64,000 nucleotides of DNA from contig NW_021167079.1 in NCBI RefSeq assembly GCF_003711515.1, forward strand, positions 981,471 through 1,045,470. The letters are read 5' to 3'. How positions within the stretch are numbered: the stretch's first letter is position 1; every line of letters begins with the position of its first letter. A program made the position numbers and the translations under genes. Positions 11,576-21,663 of this stretch are shown here, piece by piece. The notes under the pieces were generated by a model that did not search any database, was not told the DNA's origin, and saw nothing but the letters and a program-made list of their open reading frames with translations. This DNA is from Sodiomyces alkalinus F11. Lineage: Eukaryota > Ascomycota > Sordariomycetes > Glomerellales > Plectosphaerellaceae.

Positions 11576-12858
11576 CTACCCCTCCAATGGTTTGACGGCA
11601 AAGATCTTGTATGACCCTAATAGTATTACCAGAACGATTAGCCGGGTTCGACACACGACAAAGGTCAGATACAGCGAAGGGGGCACATACCAATCCACTC
11701 ATTCAAGTCAATATCACCAATCTCAGCCGCCATTTTGGCCAGATCAGCCTGGGCAGCAGTCGTACTTTCGGAAGCCGCCTCGGACTCTCCAGACGGGCCA
11801 ATGTCCTTTGAGCCGCAGCAACCTCCCTGGTTCGCCGAAGGTGTCGGAGCTCCGCAAGTCGAGTCATTCGAGGAGCTAGTACCCCCATTCTTGGCCTTTT
11901 TTGTGCCATCAGGAAGAGTATCCAAGTATACATTCAAATCGGCGTTGGCGTCTTTGATCAGGACGTCTGTACATGTTGGGGGTTGCGTTGCTTTCGTTAG
12001 CTTCTGTGGTGGCTCGCCGGTCCTAGTTACACTCCGTGCACCGGGCCCTGGGATATGAAAACCTACCGCTAAACCCAGCCTCTCGTAGGTACGTCTGGTA
12101 CTGCTCGACCAAGCTGGCGCCGGCAATGCACCCGACATAGGCCGCAGCGCACCGTCGCAACTTCTCCGACAGCGGCTTCTTGGCCAGGATGTCCGAGATG
12201 GCAAGGCGACCGCCAGGCTTGAGCACGCGGAAGACCTCGTTGAAGACGAGCTGCTTCTCGTCCTCCGGGACGAGGTTCACGACGCAGTTGGACAGAACCA
12301 CGTCGGCGGTCCCGGAGGTGAGGGGGATGTCGGTAATCATTCCTTCGACGAACTCGACGTTTGTGGCGCCGGCGCCGACCTTGTTCTTTTCTGCCAGCGC
12401 GAGCATGTCCTAGATCGAATATAAGCACGTTGGAAAGGAAAAGAGGGGAATACGAATCTGTGGCATGCCTTGTTCATGTCTATACCAATGGCCCGACCCG
12501 TCGGGCCGACTTTCTTGGCCGCAAGAAAGACGTCGAAGCCTCCCCCTGATCCTAGGTCGACAACCGTTTCTCCCTGTCGAAATTTCTCTGTTAGTCTTTC
12601 GCGGTCGTTGATTTTTAAACGATCAAGGTGAACGGGACAGGACAAGATGCCATATACCTCGCGTATGCTTGCCATAGCCAAGGGGTTTCCGCAGCTTAGT
12701 CCGAGGTTGGACTCCGCCGGGATGCTGGAGAGCTCCTCTTCGCTGTATCCGAAGGACTGCGCGACTGAAGTGCCGTAGCCACGGCTGAGCTGGGTCGCAT
12801 CAGTCGCCAGCGAGCCATAGTGCTGCGTGACAGCCGAGTAGATTTTCTTGGTGTCCAT
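11576..12858 (-). CDS. arsM: Arsenite S-adenosylmethionine methyltransferase
   Basis: Five exons on the minus strand (12858-12658, 12573-12469, 12409-12067, 11966-11691, 11616-11576) give 321 residues. The Rossmann SAM site is [11 protein letters not shown] at about 71-81, followed by GIDMNK. Three cysteines sit in family positions: Cys56 in LGLSCGNPL, Cys144 in LSNCVVNL and Cys196 in YVGCIAG. These match the As(III)-binding cysteines of ArsM/AS3MT. The enzyme methylates arsenite using SAM and thiols. The intron 12574-12657 is 84 nt, in frame and without a stop. Removing it restores the [13 protein letters not shown] join. The intron 12410-12468 has a GC rather than GT donor. The last exon is only 41 nt and restores the [10 protein letters not shown] ending; without it the frame stops after CPLRCI. 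The region before the tail is Gly/Ser/Cys-rich (GGCCGS). Confidence 0.9.
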
Positions 12859-13561
12859 AGTGTCAATGGGTTCAAGCTTGATGTTGTAACTTGTGTGGGA
12901 ATTTGTAATCTGCAGAATATAGGTGATGAATGGTGAGGAATCAGGATCGGTTGTGTAGCTCGTGTTGGGTAAGAAGACAGACGACGAGGTCAGTATATAT
13001 ATATATATGTTTTGACAACTGAACTGCCACGTAAAGAAAGCTCCACGTGCTTTATTATCATGCAGGATGTCACTGAATTATTTCCCACCTTGGTGGGAGT
13101 CGGACCAGTCGGTGAGACTGCATCAAGTGACGTCGTGGCGCTGCCAAAAAGGGAAACTATTTCGATATGTCACCGGCCCAGACGTCGGATCAATGCATAA
13201 GCGCGAGAATAAACGTGCGCTAACCCGTCCCATTAATAAACTGTGGCGTGCAGATGATAGGCGGAAATGTCTTGGACCGTTGGACGTCTGTGCATTTGGG
13301 AACCCATGAGCTTGCGACTGAGCACTATCGAGTATCGGGCACGAAACGGCGATCGAGCGATTGTCTGGCGCAATTCTTCATTAACAGCCACCACGGACCG
13401 GGACCACGGTAACCAGGACGTCCTTGACAGACTCGTTGCACTTAATCCAGAAGAAACTTCGCCGAATCCCTGATCATTGACGGAGAGCCGCCCGGGCTAT
13501 ACGAACATGCAATGCACACTATGTACGTAAATGACACATAGACTACACTTTGTATTTGTCC
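12859..13561. other. Promoter region of arsM
   Basis: No gene is supported. An AT dinucleotide run lies at 12994-13008. This is the upstream region of arsM on the minus strand and the 3' side of the bZIP gene. Confidence 0.5.
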
Positions 13562-14419
13562 TCACAATGGGTTGATAGTGTCCAGGACTGAGAAGACACT
13601 TGTGCTCACAATTCGACAGCCCTCCTCGGGGACGGTGGCGCCCCGAAACCCTGGGCCCAGCCGGTCGCTCAAGGCACGCAAGTCGAGCCGGTTGCAGCTT
13701 TGGTCGGAAATAATGGCGTCGGCGACGATGCATGGAATGGTCGATTCCCCCGGCGCCTGTTGTGGGAAGCGGAAGGCAGCCTCGAAGAAGATATCGGTCG
13801 AGGCATTCTCGTCCGCGAGTGGTAAAGACAGACGCTCACGCTCCCCCCCAGCGACGCGGTCGCGGTTGAATGGAAGATGGGATTCGTGAGAAGAAGAGGA
13901 GTTCTTGGGAGAAGGTCCTCCTCCCGGCGATTGTGAAGACCGTGTTGACTTTGGTGCTCGAGGTGATGGAGGTGGACCTGGTACAACTGGTGAAGATGCC
14001 GATTCAGATGGCGATGACTTTGAAACAGGCGTCGAAAAACGTTCTTCTGGCCCGGGTATGTCCTCTGAGCCACCAGTCGAGGACGTAGACCCAAGTTTGT
14101 ATTCTGCAGTATGAGGTTCCGAATCTTCCGATTCCTCCGAATCCATCTCCAAAGTACGTCCTAGTCCTTGGCAACCGGCGCAGAGAAACGGCCGACGAGT
14201 CGCGCAAAGTGTTCTCAGGTCCACCATCTCGGACTGAAGCTCGGCATTTGCGGCCAACGCATCGGAAAGCTGCGCTCGTGCTTCGTCCAGCTGGCGCTCC
14301 AAGTCTTCGATATACGCTTTTCTCCGGGCGCGATGGCGGCGTTGGTTCTCTCGGACCCGTATTGTGTTGTGGTCCTTGGGCTTTGAAGACCATTTGAGAA
14401 TCATTCCTGGAGATGTCAT
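13562..14419 (-). CDS. bZIP transcription factor, candidate regulator of the arsenic locus
   Basis: Single exon, 285 residues. The basic region is IRVRENQRRHRARRK at about 20-35, with Asn and Arg spaced as in bZIP signatures (N-x7-R), followed by a leucine zipper in LERQLDEARAQLSDALAANAEL. Downstream come a Cys pair (LCAGCQG) and a long Ser/Pro-rich disordered stretch. The C-terminal region (about 200-285) is conserved-looking and has further cysteines (STIPC, DQSCN, EEGC). bZIP proteins bind DNA as dimers in the nucleus. It lies between arsM and an arsenate reductase gene on the same strand, so control of arsenic genes (as yeast Yap8/Arr1 does) is inferred from position. The sequence does not prove Yap8 orthology. 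Confidence 0.85.
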   Translation of the reverse strand: MTSPGMILKWSSKPKDHNTIRVRENQRRHRARRKAYIEDLERQLDEARAQLSDALAANAELQSEMVDLRTLCATRRPFLCAGCQGLGRTLEMDSEESEDSEPHTAEYKLGSTSSTGGSEDIPGPEERFSTPVSKSSPSESASSPVVPGPPPSPRAPKSTRSSQSPGGGPSPKNSSSSHESHLPFNRDRVAGGERERLSLPLADENASTDIFFEAAFRFPQQAPGESTIPCIVADAIISDQSCNRLDLRALSDRLGPGFRGATVPEEGCRIVSTSVFSVLDTINPL

Positions 14420-14695
14420 GATGGAGCGAGAATACTTTGTTGTTTCCTCAAGATGTTGATGAATATCCAGGACTGAACGACTGATAGGCAGGCCGCAGAA
14501 TCGTAGGGCGAGGCAGTTGAGGTCTGCCGGAAGTCAAGACTCAAGAGGGCGGAAGTGATGTGATTAGGTAAGTTCAAATGAGGTGATATTCTGATGACCA
14601 ACTGGAAGTTTTCCATTTTGGGACGGGGCGATTAGTCATTAATCGAATCGGATTTAAGCCCCCCCTTGGTCCAAGTCATGATCACCATTCACCAT

Positions 14696-15330
14696 TCACG
14701 ACCATGCGGTTTCGTCATACTCGTCCATCCACTCTGTGAACTCGGGCCCTGCAGCCACCCAGCCTTTAATTCCTCCCTTCAGTAGCACGCTCTGCAAATC
14801 TTTATCCCCCCGCTCAGCCAGGTAGTCGGCTAGCCATCCAGCGGCCCGCGTCCCACGACCGGCAGACGAACCTGTCTCGGTCAGCCAACGTTATCCATCA
14901 TGGAACGAGACCGCAATCTTTCGGACATACCACAGTAGAAGATGACCTGTTTGACCCCTGCCGCTTTGAATAGGCCATAGAGGGTCGGGATAGATGGGTA
15001 GAGCGACTGGGCCGGTAGGTTTATCGATCCGCGGACCGTACCTCCCTGCAGACATTGGCGGTGTTCACGTCAACGGTCAACGGTCAACCTCAAATCAAAC
15101 GTCTCCGGCCTTCAATGTCGCTTGGGCATTCTGCTCACCTGGTGATCATTGCGGCGAACATCGACAAGAACAAAGTCGTTGCTGGCTGCATTCTCGCTTC
15201 GCCCCTTCAGCAAGGCCAGAACCTCCTCGCTAGACAACGACGCGGGTTCGGAGGTCTTTGGCTTCGGGTAAGCGGCATGCCACGGCGCCTCGGGGGCGGC
15301 AGCAGCTCCTGTTTCGGGGCCGGCAGACAT
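14696..15330 (-). CDS. Arsenate reductase, Acr2/Cdc25-rhodanese type
   Basis: Three exons on the minus strand (15330-15139, 15045-14931, 14871-14696) join in phase to give 160 residues. The fold is rhodanese/Cdc25-like: LVDVRRNDH, then GGTVRGSINLPAQSLYP, then the active-site loop IFYCGSSAGRG. Cys102 and Arg108 form the C-x5-R motif used by Acr2-type arsenate reductases and Cdc25 phosphatases. The C-terminal LLKGGIKGW segment is a usual rhodanese signature. The reaction is reduction of arsenate to arsenite with thiol cofactors, in the cytosol. The adjacent arsM would then methylate the arsenite. Without an assay, a phosphatase or sulfurtransferase role cannot be excluded. Location beside arsM supports the arsenic role. 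Confidence 0.85.
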
Positions 15331-16074
15331 TTTGCGGGAGTGTCAGGCACAGAGTTTGTGTTCAAGTTTGACTCTAGGGGCGCATAAATAAATCTTGAAT
15401 CTCCGTATATCAAGGACGAGCAGAAAAGAGGTCAAAGGAGAGGGGAGTCCGCTACCAGACTTATAGCAGGACGTTAGACCCCCGTCACTCCCCGCCGGTT
15501 GGGAACTTGGGAAATGTCGTGATCTGTCGTGATCGAGGCGGGGAACCATCGCCGAGGTACCTAGGTATTTCACTCATTGCAGTCGAAGAGGAGATGTCAC
15601 TCCCGCATTCTGATTGGTCACATGGCTAGGTATGTGATACCAGGTATCCACATTTCACCCAAAAGGGGTAAACATATGACTCTATTTTTCTTCGTTCTAT
15701 TAATATACGACTTTCTACCTTAAGGTACCTACCCGGGTAGGGGTGGGTATAGGTCAGAGCTCGAACAGAGAATTTTGCACTGACCAGAGCCAGGACAGAG
15801 ATATCGCTGTCAACATAATGTTCTAAGACTTCGGACATCTGACCAGTCCATCGAGCTCTGACCTATAACCAGCCAAACCCGGGTAGGTATTCAACGATCA
15901 CACGCTACCTCAAATCACGCAACCTACAGTACGACAAAACGGGATATCCACTCGCAGCTTGGCTCTGGCCCTCTAGTTGTAACGTCCTTGCACATCGATT
16001 TATCCGGTCTTGTCTACCTCGCCGTCAAGGAAAGCAAGGAGGGCGTTTAGTACCTGTAGGCTGTCCGGCATGAG
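15331..16074. other. Intergenic region upstream of the arsenate reductase
   Basis: No gene is supported. GGTACCTAGGTA-type motifs occur near 15555 and GGTACC again near 15724. CCCGGGTAGG-like repeats occur near 15730 and 15880. Confidence 0.5.
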
Positions 16075-16523
16075 TCAAATAGAGACCTTCGTGGCATCAA
16101 ACCCGTCAGCCGCAACCCGGAGCATTGGCGACCACCAGAATGGATGATCGACCGAGGAATGGATCGTGAGAATGCTGGCGGCGACGAAGACGAAGGGGTC
16201 GACGTCGAGGTGCTCGAGCAGACTGGTCAGGTCGGCTGTGAACGTGGCCCACGTTACGTGGTCCTTCGTCGTAGGCCCGTTGGTCCAGCCCAGTCGCTTT
16301 GGCCGAAACCGCGCCGGGTCGGTGGCCACGATGCGGTACCGGTGCTTGTCAACGAGGTCGCTGTAGAAGTGGTCGTACATGCGCGAGGACATTGGCCAGC
16401 CGTGGATGAAGACGAGGGTCAGGCGCTGGATAGGCGGCGCGGTTGTCGATGGGCCTGGAGTGTAGTAACGGTAGTAGAGGGAGGTACACCGTACCATCGA
16501 CGGGGCTAGAGAAGGCTGGCATG
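16075..16523 (-). pseudogene. Broken alpha/beta-hydrolase (epoxide hydrolase/lactonase-like)
   Basis: The minus strand encodes YYRYYTPG..., then FIHGWPMSSRMYDHF, ATDPARFRPK and LTSLLEHLDVDPFVFVAAS, the opening of an alpha/beta-hydrolase with its oxyanion HGWP motif. The apparent start, MPAFSSPVDG from 16523, is in another frame. A 7-bp extra segment (GGTGTAC, a near-duplicate of GGTAC next to it) at about 16484-16494 separates the two frames. Downstream the nucleophile elbow, acid and histidine regions are absent, and the frame runs into unrelated sequence ending at 16075. It is therefore a 5' fragment that is also frameshifted. An alternative, a splice-rescued short protein, would still lack the catalytic residues. 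Confidence 0.75.
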
Positions 16524-17209
16524 ATGGTGGACCGCGGTAGCTGGACTGATTCGCCTTTGGTTCTTTTTGTTTCTTTCTTTCTTTTTTCCCTTGCTTCTGT
16601 AAACAACAAACAACAAAGGAAGATCGTTCTGTTGACTCTCTTTTTCTTGGTGAGGGCTTTAAGGCTTGTCCATCAGACTCGTGCAGAATGCAACTGACGA
16701 TATCCCGTGTATATAGTCACGTCTACTCCCTCCATAACTGCTGCAGTTCTCATTATGTTTGACTCCATCTGCTGGGCTCAGCCTCTCCAATTTGTGTGTG
16801 AGAGCTTCCAGTCTAGGCTATTACGAAATGGTGTAGTTATGCATAACGAATAAGCATCTCGGTGTCCAGGTTGGCTCTTATAATGCACCGGGAGTTCTCA
16901 GTTCTGACATGGAGCATATTCTGACGCCGGTGATTGGTTCCGTTTTATTTATTCATTTATTCTTTAACTCTCCGTTAAAAAGGGATAGGAAAGAATTGAA
17001 CAAGAGCACCCAACATTATTCGCTAGCCATGGCCCATGAACCACCCGACTCCCTATCCGGCCCCTGTAGAATATTTGAGTAAGAGACTAGAGTTCTGGCA
17101 CTTCTGGCGGCCAGAGACTGCGTCGAACGTGACTCCAGGTAATTCATCTTCGTAGTCATCATGCTGTACTCACTGCTCAGGAGTCAGCACTCTTGGCATC
17201 ATTGAGTAC
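16524..17209. other. Intergenic region
   Basis: No gene supported. Composition is mixed with some AT-rich parts near 16930-16990. Confidence 0.45.
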
Positions 17210-17584
17210 TCAGTCCTTGCCATCATGTTGTTCTTTCGCTTCGGCTTGCCTTTCGACCCCGGAGTCTGCGGTCTCAGCAGGACGATGGCGAGCCTCGTTA
17301 TGCTCGCCCCCAATTGCTATGGCCCGTAAAAAGCTCGTCCAGTAGGTCCTTCGGTAGACAAATTCCTGGTTGGTAAGTTCCGCCTGTCGCTTCTGACGTT
17401 CCCACTCTTCCACTTCAATCTCGCGGGTAGTGTTGAAAATGGTGTGCCCCATCCAGTATCCCCCTTGGAGGACAGAAGACAGAAGGCCGACAAGAAGCCC
17501 GTAGATAAGAAACTGGCATAATCGGAAAACCGAGCCGCCAGGATCCATCTGGGGGCGACCACGACCGCCTCGGTCTGGGGACAT
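17210..17584 (-). CDS. Small membrane protein, hypothetical
   Basis: From the ATG at 17584 the frame gives 124 residues: a Gly/Arg/Pro-rich start, one strong hydrophobic segment (FLIYGLLVGLLSSVLQGG, about 24-41), then a charged helix with WERQKRQAELTNQEF and a polar C-terminus. The open frame extends upstream to 17998 without a stop, so a longer start or an upstream exon is possible. I recognise no family. A single-pass organellar membrane protein is a reasonable guess from the layout. Coding status is only moderately supported. Confidence 0.4.
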   Translation of the reverse strand: MSPDRGGRGRPQMDPGGSVFRLCQFLIYGLLVGLLSSVLQGGYWMGHTIFNTTREIEVEEWERQKRQAELTNQEFVYRRTYWTSFLRAIAIGGEHNEARHRPAETADSGVERQAEAKEQHDGKD

Positions 17585-18854
17585 GGGCGGTAGCAGGCAG
17601 GGAGGTAGTAACAACCCCGTCCGGCTTGTTGGTCGGTTCCGGTGTTCATTGTCGGTTTTGGTGATGGCGTAAGTGATGGGGCTTTTACAAGTTTGGGGGC
17701 TGTGCGGTAGGTTGTAGCCCGTAGCCTCTGACGGGGATCTTTTTCTAGTTCTCGTCCTCGATGTGAGTGGCATGCCGCATTGCCGCATCATGTATGGTCT
17801 CGGACTCTCGGCAAAAACACTTACGGTTACCGTTCGGTGACTGTGGTCTGAGTCTCTGATACGTCCGGAGAATTTCAGCTGACTTGGATGCGTCTTATGG
17901 CAGTGTAAACTCTGCTGGGTGATGCTTCGAATCCTGACTACCGATCTTGAATCTTGAACCTTGAAGTGTGGCCTTTCGACGGACAGGTCGTAGGTCACTG
18001 AGATGTCCTTCCTGTGGTGAAGGTTTGCAGTTAACCAGGGGAATGCTACAGAAGGCTTTACCGACCAGATCTCTTTCTTTACAAGTGCGGGTAGGTAGGT
18101 AGGTTTTCCTTTTTAATGGGAAAGCACAACCAGTCTATGAGACTATGACCTTCCATGTGCGCATCTGACGGTCTGACCTTCCGTTTCATAATGCCTTCGG
18201 TACGTGTGTACGGTGTACCTGTAGGCTGTGACGCGGTAGGGAGATAGTACGAAGGTAAGGAAAGGTACAGAGTGTAGATGTCTTGGAAGAAGGCCAATAT
18301 CCCCGGACCCTGGTCTACATGTCGGCATGTACTCTGTAAGCCACGGTGAAAGGGGTATTAAACGCGAATGGGAAGGAATTGAGGATGTTGGTGCCTCTCA
18401 AGTCAGACCCAAAAAATCTGTCCGGGGCAGGAAAGGGGGGAGGTCTGGATACGGTGACTGCCCTCACTGAGTCACTGTCGTATGATTCGTACCTTATCCA
18501 AGGTAGGAGAATGACCTGGGAATGCAGGTACGAAGTACCAGGGCGACAAATTGCGTACTAGTACTGACGGTCGCTAGCACGATGATTATGTAATCGCTAC
18601 GGAGTACCGCCTCAAAGTCCCCCGGACTTTCTTTCCCCTTGAGTCCTTGACTGATCAAGACTTCAAGATCAAGCCCCCAACGTCACCACATAAACAATGG
18701 GCGATTGATTGTCTGTCAAACTTTCTTCGAGGCGACACTAAAAGCACCCACCGAAGCCACCTGATATTATGTTACGGGTTCCCAAATCAGCCACGTATCA
18801 CCTGGGGTTGGACGCAATACATTTCCACATGTCCCGACGCGACGCAGTGCAACG
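17585..18854. other. Intergenic region upstream of the MFS gene
   Basis: No domain-bearing ORF. The part from 18050 to 18620 is rich in GGTAC/GTACC-type words, and sequence just before 18855 is the probable promoter and leader of the transporter. Confidence 0.45.
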
Positions 18855-20905
18855 ATGAGGTCCAACTCCAACTCATCATCCCCATCCACTCGCTTCGACA
18901 TGACCATGGGCTCCATCAAGAGAACCGACTCGTCCTCCCCGGGCGCCCGCATGTATCACGACGATCAAAGGGACCAGAAGCCCGACGCTCAGGAGCCCTT
19001 CCTGGGCTCCGAACCCTCCGATCGCCTCCTCGACGGCGACGGCGACGGCGACGATGACGCATCCATGCGTCCCGTGACTCCCGTCGCGGTCGCAGACGCC
19101 TATGCCAACCGTCGCGACGCCGCCGCCGACCTCCTCCGCAAGATGGGCAAGCCGGCGGACTACCGCGTCGCCGTCACCGCCGAGGACGACGAACGCGTGC
19201 TACGCCGCATCGACCTCGTCGTCCTGCCGCTGATGCTGGCCGTGTATTTCCTCCAGGGGATCGACAAGACCACCCTCGCGTACGCCTCCGTCTTTGGCCT
19301 CATCGAGGATACCGGCCTGCGCGACAACCAGTACTCGTGGCTCGGGTCCGTGGTGTACATCGCCCAGCTTATCATGCAGTTTCCCCTGGCCTGGCTCCTC
19401 GTGAAGTTGCCCATCGGCAAGTTCACGAGCTGGATGGTCGCGCTGTGGGGAGTTACTCTGGTGCTCATGTCTGGGGCGCGTGCTTTCCCGTCGTTACTCG
19501 TCGCGCGCTTCTTCCTCGGCGCGTTCGAGGCCAGCGTCGCGCCTAGTTTTGTGGCCATTACCCAGATGTTTTGGCGTCGGAGGGAACAGCCTTTGCGGAT
19601 GAGTTACTGGTATGCCATGAATGGCCTCACCAACATGGTACGGTCTTCTCTTCCGCGTCACCGACACTGTCCACCAGATGCTGACTCGACAGTCGCAGTT
19701 TGGGAGCGTGATCACCTACGGGCTTGCCAACATACCATCTTCTCTGCGGCCGTACCAGGTCATATTCCTCTTCTTCGGCTTTGTCACCGTCGCTTTCTCT
19801 TTCGTCCTGTTCGCTTATATGCCCGATTCGCCTATCGAGGCCAAGTTTCTCACCGACGAGGATAAGCTAATCGCTATTGAGCGGCTCAGGATGAACCAGA
19901 CGGGCGTGATGTCTCGGCAGTGGCGGCATGACCACCTGCGCGAATCACTGTGGGATCCCAAGACGTGGCTCTGGTTTGCCCTCATCTTCTTCATCTCGTA
20001 CGCCAGGCCTGTTGCGCCGTTCCGTTCCCCCCCTCCTTGTATACCCTCGGCGTCTCATTCCTGACCGTTTATCATCTGAATAGGGTCCCGTCAGGCGGCG
20101 TGTCTACGTTTGGCCCTCTCATTGTTCAGTCGTTCGGCTTTGACTCCTTTGCCACCATCCTATTTAACGCTCCTTTCGGTCTTGTCCAGCTAATTTCCAC
20201 CATCGGCGGTGCACTCGTCGCCATGAAGTACCACAGGAAGGGTCCCGTCATCGCCGTGTTATCCATCGCGCCTATCGTTGGGTGCGCCGTGCTGCTTGCG
20301 ACGCCGCGTGACCCTGCCTACCGGGCGAGCTTGCTTGGAGGGTACTATCTCATCTCGGTCTATCCGGGCATCAGTTTGTCATCCCCGATAAGTTATAGAC
20401 CCACCATGAATCAATCCATCTGTTAACGTTTCCACTAGTCCCTCTCATCTACTCGTGGTCCGCCGCCAACACGGCCGGCGACACCAAAAAGAAGTGCACA
20501 TCGGCCGTGCTCTTCGTCGGCCAGTCGCTCGGTAACATCATCGGGCCGCTGCTCTACACCCCGTCCGAAGCGCCCGAGTATTTCCGCGGCCTGCAGTCGA
20601 ACCTCTTCCTGTACTGTGGACTCATTGCGCTGGTTGCCATGACGACCGTGTACCTCAGGCATCTCAACCGTGAGCACAGCCGCCGGCGCGTTCGGCTGGG
20701 TAAATCTGCCTCTATGGTGGACTACAGCCTGTACTCGGCAGAAGACGCAGACCGGGCACGTCGGGCTGCGGAGTTAGACAGCGCGCAGGACCCCGAGCCG
20801 GGAGAGACGGGGAGGACAGACGGAGGTTCCCAAGGTCGTGTCGGCACCCGGGCCTTTGACGACATGACGGATTTTCAGAATGAGGAGTTCCTTTATGTCT
20901 ACTGA
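18855..20905 (+). CDS. MFS transporter, Dal5/allantoate permease-like (anion:cation symporter family)
   Basis: Four exons (18855-19637, 19693-19997, 20084-20373, 20439-20905) join in phase to give 614 residues. About 115 polar residues precede helix 1 (VLRRIDLVVLPLMLAVYFLQ), then DKTTLAYASVFGL and later MPDSPIEAKFLTDEDKLIAIERLR in the central loop. That combination is typical of the fungal Dal5/Tna1 branch, which takes up organic anions such as allantoate, nicotinate, pantothenate or related acids at the plasma membrane. The substrate cannot be named from sequence. The C-terminal tail is long and acidic. The broken copy at 9228-9680 belongs to the same branch and keeps one equivalent intron position. 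A later start, at the ATG at 18900, is also possible. Confidence 0.9.
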
Positions 20906-21663
20906 TGTATTACTACCAGAGGGGGGGGGGGAGAAGAAACGGCTTGGATTGCTTGATGATACGTTTCGGCAGGTCGCTGTTAGCCTGTTCGCTCCGTTTC
21001 TGGACATATCATTGCTACTGCCTACTTTGACTGGTAGGTTACGACCACGGGCCGCGAATCGAATGTCTTTTTTTCGAATGCGATACTGGAGTTTTGGGCA
21101 GCTTCTCAGTCAGGCATTTCGGTTCTTCTGCTCAGCCTTGACCTGAGGAGTTGGGAGTTGAGGGCTGAGTTCTGAAGCCTGCCTCAGGTGTGACAGCGGA
21201 CCTGGATGAACAAGGCCAGGATAGGGGGTAATTACCAGGACACGGAAGTTGGGTATGATTACAGGTTGTACTGATGTCGGATTAGGCAAGGCGCCGACGC
21301 CTCTTACTGCAGGTCAGAGTCGCTGCGCCATGCTGCCAAGGCGACGGGGGCTGAGCGTGTGCCAGGAACTTACCTGCCACTACCTATTTATCGAGCTCCC
21401 CATTTTGCTGCCTGCTGATCATGGGACTGTGATTGACATGTGCAATTGACAGGCATCTTAACACAGAAACAAGACGCGCCGGCTCCAGCAGCAGTGTCGC
21501 CTTAAGTACTGCGTATCTGCCGTTTTGTTGGTGGCAGTTGAGCGCACTCCTACGTACAATTAGAGGATCACAACTTCTCAAGTTCACAACCAAATCCATC
21601 AACCGTCAAGATTCACGACCCGCCACTAGGAGTTCCACATCACCCAGTGAACCAAGATTACCC
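20906..21663. other. Intergenic region
   Basis: No gene supported. A G-run lies at about 20922-20932. The last 150 bases are the probable leader of the ankyrin gene. Confidence 0.45.
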
